Shown here: in pieces, positions 1-6,746 of the stretch
Layout of the letters: every line of letters begins with the position of its first letter
Position numbering within the stretch: the stretch's first letter is position 1
Assembly (NCBI GenBank): GCA_002773975.1
Contig: PEZR01000133.1
Span: forward strand, 1 to 25,715
Origin: Bdellovibrio sp. CG10_big_fil_rev_8_21_14_0_10_47_8
GTDB lineage: Bacteria > Bdellovibrionota > Bdellovibrionia > Bdellovibrionales > Bdellovibrionaceae
Length of the DNA stretch: 25,715 nucleotides
Reading direction: 5' to 3'
Position numbers and translations under genes: made by a program
Notes under the pieces: generated by a model
The model's input: only the letters and a program-made list of their open reading frames with translations
Databases searched by the model: none
Told to the model about the DNA's origin: nothing

Positions 1-347
1 CCTAAGGTTTTGTAGGAGCCCCCACCCTCCGTAACCACGCTGTCGATAACAGCAGAGTCATTGGGGTACAAATCAATCGACTGTTTTTTTAAGTCGATCA
101 AAAATGACTGACCATCCACTTCCAATTTTTGTCCGTCGAATCGAACAAAACACTTTTCAGTTTCAATCTGCCCCCAGGTATCACCCAGTGGAATCGCCCG
201 ACGAATCAAGTCCGCGGCAACATCGCTCCGCTTTCCAGCCGGTGCACGCGATGGGTGTCCCGGAGCCGTGTGAACTGCAACCTTGTTGCCGCTTGCACAG
301 CCCGTTGCCATCAGTGTTAAAACAAAAAATGATTTCAAATACTTCAT
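1..347 (-). CDS. Putative lipoprotein, partial (3' end beyond the window)
   Basis: An open frame runs from an ATG at 347 to the left edge without a stop (115 codons visible). It starts MKYLKSFFVLTLMATGCASG: a short basic end, a hydrophobic stretch and a Cys at residue 17 in an A-T-G-C context. This is a plausible lipobox, so the product is probably an envelope lipoprotein. The purine-rich stretch AGGGGG lies about 6 bases before the ATG and supports this start. After the Cys comes a Gly/Pro/Ser-containing linker, then a soluble region from about residue 44 (SDVAADLIRRAIPLGDTW) with one further Cys (about residue 70). I do not recognise the family. It is divergent from the membrane protein at 470. 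Function unknown; the mature domain is incomplete here. Confidence 0.72.
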   Translation of the reverse strand, partial: MKYLKSFFVLTLMATGCASGNKVAVHTAPGHPSRAPAGKRSDVAADLIRRAIPLGDTWGQIETEKCFVRFDGQKLEVDGQSFLIDLKKQSIDLYPNDSAVIDSVVTEGGGSYKTL

Positions 348-469
348 TGCACACCCCCTGGTCTCCACAAGAGATCGGCAAATTTTCACGAGAGCTCAAG
401 GCTAAACAAAGTTTGATTGTTGCAAAGACCAGTCTTCTTCCTTAAATTGAGGCCGATGGAGGTCCAGCC

Positions 470-1027
470 ATGGTCCAGGTCGATATTTTTTGGTCTTATG
501 GATTAAACGCAGGTCTAGCCCTTGCCGCTGGAAAAGCCCTCAAGAATGAGCCCAGCTTTTGGCGAAACCCGTATTTCACACTCGCTCTGGCATGGACGGC
601 ATGCATCTTTGCCCCCTCTGGCATCTATTTGCTTTGGGCTTTTCCTGGCTGGGAAACCATGTTCGTGGCCCGAAACCATTCGTCGATTACCCCCTGGCTC
701 GTGTGTCTTTTTTCTTTAACCAACATCACCCAGGGAGTTTTGGGCTTCTGGGCAACTTGGTACTTTCTTCGTCGAGGCCAACAAACAGCCGCCACCCTTC
801 AAACCGTGCTCAGCCATGCTGGAATGGCCGTGATTCTTATCGTTGGGTGGGATGGAACCGGTTACAAACGATTTCTTTATGCCGGAACTGGCGATGATTG
901 GCACAATCAGGTCGCCCTGCCATGGACCGACTTCTTTACATCCCCGGTGTTTTTTACCCTGCTGGGTATGGGAGTTGTCTTTCTACCCACTTATTTTGGT
1001 TTGATTCGATACTTTCGAAGGGGCTAA
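470..1027 (+). CDS. Hypothetical multi-pass membrane protein
   Basis: A 185-residue protein with about four to five hydrophobic segments (roughly residues 10-21, 35-58, 73-100, 112-127 and 154-178). It is rich in Trp, Phe and Gly, which suggests an inner-membrane protein. The ATG at 470 follows GATGGAGGTCCAGCC, with GGAGG at good spacing, so the start is well supported. The loop around residues 125-146 is polar (WDGTGYKRF, GTGDDW) and the C-terminus is basic (YFRRG), which would place it in the cytoplasm. I do not recognise the family or see a catalytic motif. It stands alone, divergent from the lipoprotein gene and separated by about 190 bases from the RNA-binding protein gene downstream. 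Confidence 0.7.
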   Translation: MVQVDIFWSYGLNAGLALAAGKALKNEPSFWRNPYFTLALAWTACIFAPSGIYLLWAFPGWETMFVARNHSSITPWLVCLFSLTNITQGVLGFWATWYFLRRGQQTAATLQTVLSHAGMAVILIVGWDGTGYKRFLYAGTGDDWHNQVALPWTDFFTSPVFFTLLGMGVVFLPTYFGLIRYFRRG

Positions 1028-1214
1028 TCGGGCATATTGCCCCGTGCGCCAAGGATTTATTGGGGCAGCTTCGGCGGTGGTGGACTTAATAAAATAGAGC
1101 TATCTATCCCTCAAAATATATGGTTCTTGTCAGACTCAACTGTCCGTTCTCGCAATTCATTAGATGTCCTTATGTCTTCTGCGAATGGCCCCAGAGCTTT
1201 CATCGGAGGCAAAA

Positions 1215-1535
1215 ATGGGAAAAAAATTATACGTCGGTAACCTTTCATACTCAATGGACGATCAGTCCTTAACAACTCTGTTTTCAGAGTTCGGCACTGT
1301 CGAGTCCGCTCGTGTTGTCATGGATCGCGATTCAGGCCGCAGCAAAGGCTTTGCTTTTGTTGAAATGAGCGCTGACAGCGAAGCCACAGAAGCAATGAAC
1401 AAATTGAACGGAACTGAGCAATCAGGCCGAGCAATCAATGTGAGCGAAGCAAAACCAATGGCTCCCCGTGAAAATCGCGGCGGTGGCGGTGGTGGACGCG
1501 GCGGCGGTGGTTTCGGCGGCCGTTCTCGTTACTAA
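1215..1535 (+). CDS. RRM-domain RNA-binding protein with Gly-rich tail
   Basis: A 106-residue protein made of one RNA recognition motif (residues 4-78) and a Gly/Arg tail (residues 88-106) ending GGRSRY. RNP2 is LYVGNL (5-10) and RNP1 is KGFAFVEM (44-51), both with the aromatic residues that stack on RNA bases. This is the layout of the bacterial single-RRM proteins best known from cyanobacteria (Rbp), often cold-induced and RNA-chaperone-like. The longer frame opens at 1164, but the ATG at 1215 is preceded by GGAGG and begins directly with the RRM strand, so I use it. The infA-like gene starts 25 bases downstream, so the two are probably co-transcribed. The roughly 185-base upstream region could hold a cold-responsive leader, but I can name no element in it. 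Confidence 0.93.
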   Translation: MGKKLYVGNLSYSMDDQSLTTLFSEFGTVESARVVMDRDSGRSKGFAFVEMSADSEATEAMNKLNGTEQSGRAINVSEAKPMAPRENRGGGGGGRGGGGFGGRSRY

Positions 1536-1560
1536 ATAATTTCTATCTATGAGGTGAATA

Positions 1561-1782
1561 ATGGCTAAAGCAGATCTGATAACGATCGATGGAAAAGTGT
1601 CAGATCTTGCAGGTGGCGGTATTTACCTCGTTAATCTTGAAAATGGTCTTCCCGTCAAAGCTCGTCTTTGCGGGAAGATGAAAAAGTTCAAAATCAGAGT
1701 TCTCGTTGGTGACCGAGTCACTGTCAGCGTTTCCCCCTATGATCCGACCCACGGTCTGATCACTCATCGTTTTAAAAATTAA
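1561..1782 (+). CDS. infA: Translation initiation factor IF-1
   Basis: A 73-residue S1-like OB-fold protein, the usual length for IF-1 (about 72). It binds the A site of the 30S subunit during initiation. Family features seen are the MAK start, the LENG strand (26-29), the GKMKK loop (38-42), the VGDRVTV strand and the SPYDPTHGLIT end. It is noticeably divergent: the usual R-x-x-Y/N-x-I-R-I/L stretch reads KKFKIRVL, and LCGKM replaces the common ISGKM. It could be a second, non-canonical IF-1 copy rather than the housekeeping one; a whole-genome check would tell. The SD is GAGGTGA, about 4 bases before the ATG. It follows the RRM gene by 25 bases, linking an RNA chaperone and an initiation factor. 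Confidence 0.9.
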   Translation: MAKADLITIDGKVSDLAGGGIYLVNLENGLPVKARLCGKMKKFKIRVLVGDRVTVSVSPYDPTHGLITHRFKN

Positions 1783-1908
1783 TTGCCCCGCGACGTCAAA
1801 TCCATTTTTTTATGCAATTTAAATCGATATCAAACTAGGTTCTGCCTTATCGGGGAACTTTAATTTTTGTGACCGTCCTTTTTTCTAACGACAAGAGGGA
1901 AATGCCCT

Positions 1909-3228
1909 ATGAACGAATTTCCAGGAAAAATGTACGAGTTGCTAAAACGCCACTTGGACGTCTCTGGCTCAAAAGCCGTTCTCAATGTTGCGGTATGGAT
2001 CTCTGCGGGCGTCATCGGATTGATGGCCGTCCTCTATGCAAGGCTTGTTAGCGCTCTCCAGGAAGTATTTTTTCATTACTTCCATATTTCTCCGGTCCTC
2101 ACGGCCTGCGCCGGGCCTTTTCTTTTTGTTCTGGCGACATGGCTGGTAAAATGTTTTGCTCCGGACGCCAAAGGCAGTGGAATTCCTCAAGTTCTCACCG
2201 CCATCGAGCAATCCAGTTCCCACCGAGGGGATGACAGCTTCGCATGGGGAAGCGACCTGGTGTCATTAAAGACAGCGGGAATTAAAATTCTTTCCTCGTG
2301 CGTGGGAATTCTAGGTGGAGCTTCGATCGGTCGAGAGGGACCTACCGTGCAGGTCGCAGCAGCTGGATTTAGCTGGATCGGCAATAAAATTCGTCGATTT
2401 GCTCCTCATGTTGATTTTCAAACATTTCTCGTGGCTGGATCTGCTGCCGGGGTCGCCGCTGCCTTCAACACCCCCATCGCTGGGATTGCTTTTGCCGTCG
2501 AAGAGCTCGGCGGTGGCGCGCTGGGGGCCGTTCGCCAAGTGGTCATGCTAACAATTATCGTCTCAGGGGTTATCGCTCAGGGTCTTGGGGGTAACTATCT
2601 ATACTTTGGCCATCCAGCAGCGCTGTCTGAAAATGTTGGTCTGTTAATGATGGAAGCTCTGTTGATCGGAATTATCGGCGGACTTTTGGGCGGACTCTTT
2701 GCCAAGATTTTAGCGGAACCCAAAATTACCAAACTTCCAACGCGTTGGATGGCTCGTGCTTTTGTCGCTGGTCTCATCTGTGCGCTCATCGGCTACTTTA
2801 CAAACGGAGACACCGCAGGCTCAGGTTACGAAGTCACCCGAGGGATTTTAAATGGTGGCAACCTGGAAGACGTGAGTATTTTCTTCCCAATCTATAAATT
2901 GATCACAACTATACTTTCTTATCTGTCAGGAATGGCGGGCGGTATTTTTTCACCCAGCTTATCTATTGGAGCAGGAATTGGGCTTTCTGTGGCGAAAATT
3001 CTCGGCCTTGCAAACTTTAAAGCCTGTGCACTTCTTGGAATGGTCGCCTTTTTCTCGGGGGCTGTTCGCGCCCCACTGACAGCTGTGATCATCGTTACAG
3101 AAATGACCGACGAACATCTCTTAGTGCTGCCGTTCATGATTGCTGCGTATTTGGCATATTCTGCAGGGAAACGGGTGATGTCTGAATCTTTATATCACTA
3201 TCTCGCTCGGAAACATCTGGAGGGATAA
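1909..3228 (+). CDS. ClC-family chloride/anion transporter
   Basis: A 439-residue inner-membrane ClC protein, the length of prokaryotic ClCs without CBS domains. The three anion-selectivity signatures are present in order: GSGIP (residues 89-93), GREGP (141-145, with gating Glu143) and GGIFSP (344-349). The pair E198-E199 sits where E. coli ClC-ec1 has its internal proton glutamate E203, so a 2 Cl-/H+ exchanger is more likely than a channel. The segment AFNTPIAGIAFAVEEL is typical. The start ATG at 1909 follows GAGGGAAATGCCCT; GAGGG gives somewhat long spacing. It is first in a tight run with a histidine kinase (14-base gap) and an MscS channel, suggesting a role in ion balance or acid/osmotic stress. 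No CBS regulatory domain is seen. Confidence 0.95.
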   Translation: MNEFPGKMYELLKRHLDVSGSKAVLNVAVWISAGVIGLMAVLYARLVSALQEVFFHYFHISPVLTACAGPFLFVLATWLVKCFAPDAKGSGIPQVLTAIEQSSSHRGDDSFAWGSDLVSLKTAGIKILSSCVGILGGASIGREGPTVQVAAAGFSWIGNKIRRFAPHVDFQTFLVAGSAAGVAAAFNTPIAGIAFAVEELGGGALGAVRQVVMLTIIVSGVIAQGLGGNYLYFGHPAALSENVGLLMMEALLIGIIGGLLGGLFAKILAEPKITKLPTRWMARAFVAGLICALIGYFTNGDTAGSGYEVTRGILNGGNLEDVSIFFPIYKLITTILSYLSGMAGGIFSPSLSIGAGIGLSVAKILGLANFKACALLGMVAFFSGAVRAPLTAVIIVTEMTDEHLLVLPFMIAAYLAYSAGKRVMSESLYHYLARKHLEG

Positions 3229-3242
3229 AAAAAGGAGGAGAA

Positions 3243-4715
3243 ATGACGTTAAAGTCCGCATTTTCCTTAATCGCCGCTGGCACCATCTTATTGCTGGTTA
3301 CAACAATCACCATCTTTACTCAATCCATGGATCTCATGGAGAAAGATGCCAAAAACATCAAAGACGTGGTGGACCGCGTTTATTTGGCCGAGGAGTTTGA
3401 AAATCTTTTGCGAAAACACAATCGCGAGGCCTTTCTTTATCTGTTAACAAAAAAGCCCGAGCGTTTGGTGCTAAAAAAAGAGTCTCGCATTGAGCTGAAC
3501 AAGATTTTGGATGGACTTCGTTCCAATGTGAATGGCCAAGAAAAAGAGCTATTGATCAACTCTATCGTCAAAGAAGTCGATGACTATTTCTCCATCCGCC
3601 GAGAAATTGATGAATCCGGAATGTCTCCCACTGATGCCTACCGCACAGTCATCAAATCTGTCGATCACATCTCTACTCGAGTGGATGCCCTGGTCAGTCT
3701 CAATACGCTAGAGGCTCAGCGACTCGAAGCTGACATTGTCAAACGAAACAAAGTGGTGAGAGCCTCTGGAATTATTTTTGTGGCTTTTTCAGCCTCTGTA
3801 TTGCTTTTTGCTCTCGGAAGTTTTTTCCAGTTTGTCTATCGTCCCTTGGTAAAAATTGGGTATGGATTAAAAAGTTTTGGCCAAGGGGAGAGTCGTGTTC
3901 GATTGAAACCGAATGGCCTGAAAGACATCAAAGATATCGCGGCCATTTACAACACCATGGCCGACCACCTGGACCAACGCAAAAAAGACCAGCTTCAGTT
4001 TTTGACCTCGGTGGCCCACGATCTTCGCAATCCACTGGGCTCTGTTCTGATGTCCACCGAACTCCTGATCAGCCAGCAAAAAGGGGGCAAAAATGCCGAA
4101 GAAAAACAGTTGCTCGAAATCATCCAAAGACAAATGAAGAGTCTGGACCGAATGGTCGGTGATTTGTTGGATACAACGAGAGTTGAGGCTGGAAATATCG
4201 AATTGAAAATATCTCGCTTTGAGATCGGCAGTCTTCTTCGAGATGCTGTTCAGTTGCACCGAGCCTCAGTCACGATCCACGATATCCGGCTTGATCTCCC
4301 CGACGAGGATATCCACTGTGAATGTGACCAAACCCGAATTTCACAGGTGGTGAACAATCTCATCTCCAATGCCATTCGATACTCACCTCGCGGTGGACTC
4401 ATACAAATAACGGCTGCGCAGAAACTGGATCGAGTGATCATTTCGGTCTCTGACCAAGGAATTGGGGTTGATCCCGACGAATACGAGACGATCTTTGAGC
4501 CCTTCCGAAGGGGAAAAGCAACTAAAGAGACGATTTTGGGAATTGGGCTGGGTCTTTCCGCCAGCCGACGGATTGTTCGCGCCCACAACGGATCCATTGT
4601 TGTCACGGGACAGCCCGGAGTGGGCTCCACCTTCACGGTGACCCTTCCACAATCCAGATTGAAGAAGAGACCTGACGAGTCAAAAGTTTACTCTGATCGC
4701 AATCCCACCGTATAG
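3243..4715 (+). CDS. Membrane-bound sensor histidine kinase (orphan)
   Basis: A 490-residue kinase. TM1 is at about 7-26, a helical extracytoplasmic sensor at about 27-172, TM2 at about 173-196, and a HAMP-like linker at about 197-250. The HisKA domain follows with FLTSVAHDLRNPLG (phosphoacceptor His259), then a HATPase_c domain with N box NNLISNAIRYSP (371-382), G1 DQGIG (404-408), F box FEPF and G2 GIGLGL. All residues for autophosphorylation are present. The sensor has no metal or ligand motif I recognise; its charged helices suggest a four-helix bundle. The SD AGGAGG lies 5 bases before the ATG. No response regulator is encoded in the window, so the partner must be elsewhere. Position between a ClC transporter and an MscS channel (7 bases to the latter) suggests sensing of ion or osmotic conditions, an inference from context only. 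Confidence 0.95.
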   Translation: MTLKSAFSLIAAGTILLLVTTITIFTQSMDLMEKDAKNIKDVVDRVYLAEEFENLLRKHNREAFLYLLTKKPERLVLKKESRIELNKILDGLRSNVNGQEKELLINSIVKEVDDYFSIRREIDESGMSPTDAYRTVIKSVDHISTRVDALVSLNTLEAQRLEADIVKRNKVVRASGIIFVAFSASVLLFALGSFFQFVYRPLVKIGYGLKSFGQGESRVRLKPNGLKDIKDIAAIYNTMADHLDQRKKDQLQFLTSVAHDLRNPLGSVLMSTELLISQQKGGKNAEEKQLLEIIQRQMKSLDRMVGDLLDTTRVEAGNIELKISRFEIGSLLRDAVQLHRASVTIHDIRLDLPDEDIHCECDQTRISQVVNNLISNAIRYSPRGGLIQITAAQKLDRVIISVSDQGIGVDPDEYETIFEPFRRGKATKETILGIGLGLSASRRIVRAHNGSIVVTGQPGVGSTFTVTLPQSRLKKRPDESKVYSDRNPTV

Positions 4716-4722
4716 TTGCCAG

Positions 4723-5811
4723 ATGACATTTGATAACTGGTTCGAGCAAGCTCAACAACTGACCTCCACCAACCCGATTCTATCTTGGGTATTGATGGCC
4801 GTCGTCGCAGGAATCGCCACCCTTATCATCAAGCTCTTTCTGAGAATCCTCTCGAAACATTTGCGTAAAATTGCTGAGCAAACCATCTCCAAATGGGATG
4901 ATGTTGGGGTTGACCTTCTCGATGGCCTTAAAAGTGGAGTTCTTTTTTCATGGTTCTTCTTTCTGCTCATTAAATTATTTTCTGGGCCTCCGTTCCTGCA
5001 TAAAACAGTTCTTTTTGTGACGATCGTTCTATCGATCTTTCAGTTTGGAATTTGGGGTTTACACATTATTGGCCACTGGAAGAAGGCCATTCTTTTAGAG
5101 AAAATCCAGCAAGACCCGTCCTCTGCGGCCGCCCTGGGCCTGATGTATACAACAATTCAGACAGTTTTCATTGTTATCTTGGTTTTAGTTGGCCTCAGCA
5201 ATCTCGGCATTGATATTGGTGCCCTTTTGGCGGGGCTTGGTGTTGGTGGAATCGCTGTCGCCCTTGCTGCGCAAAATATTCTCGGGGATTTGCTCGCATC
5301 TTTGTCGATCGTTCTGGATAAACCCTTCGTGATCGGTGACTTCATCGTAGCGGGCGAAGAAAAGGGAACAATCACCCACATTGGGATTAAAACTACTCGG
5401 ATTCAGAGTCTTTCGGGTGAAGAACTCATCTTGTCCAACAGAGATCTTTTGGAAAGTCGCATTCGCAACTATAAACGAATGTGGCAAAGACGTGTCGTTC
5501 AACGATTTGGTGTTACTTATTCAACGGCCGCAGAAACATTGGACCTAATCCCTACATGGGTGAAAAGTTCCGTCGATAAATACGATAAATTGAGATTTGA
5601 TCGTTGTCATTTTGCAGAATACGGATCTTCTTCTTTAGATTTTGAGTTGGTCTTTTTTGTCTTGGACTCGGACTACAATGTTTATATGGATTTCCAACAA
5701 AAGGTCTTGATGGATATCTTTCGAAAATTTTCTCAAGAGGGCGTTGATTTCGCATTTCCTTCTCAATCAATTTATGTCGAAAAGATGCCGACGAATTTGG
5801 AAAAAATTTGA
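4723..5811 (+). CDS. MscS-family mechanosensitive ion channel
   Basis: A 362-residue MscS-type channel that opens under membrane tension to release solutes. Hydrophobic segments lie at about 18-42, 70-86, 95-115 and 143-195. The last contains the pore helix signature GLGVGGIAVALAAQNILGDL (171-190), with the Gly/Ala packing of TM3. The conserved VLDKPFVIGDFI stretch (197-208) starts the beta domain, followed by GTITHIGIKTTRI and the conserved SNRDLLESRIRNY. A C-terminal cage-like domain follows. It is longer than E. coli MscS (286), with an extra N-terminal TM region as in many medium-sized family members. The gene begins 7 bases after the kinase stop, with no strong SD before the ATG, so translation is likely coupled. 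A 41-base gap separates it from the nitrilase-family gene. Confidence 0.95.
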   Translation: MTFDNWFEQAQQLTSTNPILSWVLMAVVAGIATLIIKLFLRILSKHLRKIAEQTISKWDDVGVDLLDGLKSGVLFSWFFFLLIKLFSGPPFLHKTVLFVTIVLSIFQFGIWGLHIIGHWKKAILLEKIQQDPSSAAALGLMYTTIQTVFIVILVLVGLSNLGIDIGALLAGLGVGGIAVALAAQNILGDLLASLSIVLDKPFVIGDFIVAGEEKGTITHIGIKTTRIQSLSGEELILSNRDLLESRIRNYKRMWQRRVVQRFGVTYSTAAETLDLIPTWVKSSVDKYDKLRFDRCHFAEYGSSSLDFELVFFVLDSDYNVYMDFQQKVLMDIFRKFSQEGVDFAFPSQSIYVEKMPTNLEKI

Positions 5812-5852
5812 CGTCCAGTTGCAATTGGAACTTAACAATGAGAGACTGATGC

Positions 5853-6746
5853 ATGTCTAGAATTCGTGTTGCCTCTCTGCAGTATTACATCCGACCAGTA
5901 AAATCTTTCAATGACTTTGCAATGCAAGCCGAGGCTTTTGTTGAAACAGCCCGTGATTACAAGGTCCGACTTTTAGTTTTTCCGGAATACTTCACCGTAC
6001 AACTTTTGACTCTTGGTGAAAATCGCCGACCTATCACGGAACAGATTCGTGACCTTGCCGCTCAAGAGGAGCGCATTGTTGAATTCATGTCTGGCTTAGC
6101 AAAAAAACATAAGGTGATTCTTGTTGGCGGAACTCTTCCGGGCTTCAATGAAGACAAGTCAAAAGTTTTGAATAAATGCTACGTGTATGCTCCCGACGGG
6201 GGATACGATGTCCAGAATAAACTTCATATGACTCGCTTTGAAAAGGAGGAGTGGTTTATCAGTCCCGGCACTCGGTTGCGAGTTTTTGAGACTGATTTTG
6301 GAAAGTTTGCCGTCACAATTTGTTATGATGTTGAATTTCCGGAGATTGCTAGGGCCGCAGCCAGATCTGGTGCTCATTTTCTTGTGGTCCCGAGCTGCAC
6401 AGATGACCGCCAAGGTTACCTGCGTGTTCGGTATTGCGCTCAAGCCAGAGCTATTGAAAATCAAATGTACGTGATACACTCACCCTTGGTTGGATCTCTT
6501 CCGACCGTTCCCGCAGTTTCCATGAACTATGGGCAAGCTGCCATTTATACACCCAGCGACTATTCATTCTCCAGAGACGGCCTCCTTGCAGAAGGAGCGG
6601 TCAATCAAGAAAGTATGATTATTGGAGATATCAATCTCAGTCTGATTGAGGAAAGTCGCGAAAATGGCACTGTGCTTCCCCTGCGAGACAGTCAGACCAC
6701 CAGTGAGCTTTTAAAGGTGGTTGATAATGTCCGAATTTCCAACTAG
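5853..6746 (+). CDS. Carbon-nitrogen hydrolase (nitrilase superfamily)
   Basis: A 297-residue amidohydrolase with a nitrilase fold. The Glu-Lys-Cys triad is visible: Glu45 in LVFPEYFT, Lys123 in NKLHMTRFE and Cys157 in TICYDVEFPE. Such enzymes hydrolyse C-N bonds of amides, nitriles or carbamoyl compounds; the substrate cannot be read from sequence. In the YhcX-type bifunctional proteins known from Bacillus and others, a nitrilase domain of this kind is fused behind a GNAT domain. Here it is a separate gene, and its last 20 bases overlap the next gene, which begins with a GNAT domain of that very type. The two are therefore likely translationally coupled and functionally linked. The length matches a single complete nitrilase domain with no extra module. 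Confidence 0.93.
   Translation: MSRIRVASLQYYIRPVKSFNDFAMQAEAFVETARDYKVRLLVFPEYFTVQLLTLGENRRPITEQIRDLAAQEERIVEFMSGLAKKHKVILVGGTLPGFNEDKSKVLNKCYVYAPDGGYDVQNKLHMTRFEKEEWFISPGTRLRVFETDFGKFAVTICYDVEFPEIARAAARSGAHFLVVPSCTDDRQGYLRVRYCAQARAIENQMYVIHSPLVGSLPTVPAVSMNYGQAAIYTPSDYSFSRDGLLAEGAVNQESMIIGDINLSLIEESRENGTVLPLRDSQTTSELLKVVDNVRISN

Noticed and set aside
1028..1060. Short hairpin GGGCA-TAT-TGCCC after the membrane protein gene
   Set aside because: The stem is only 5 bp with no following T tract, so a terminator is not supported.
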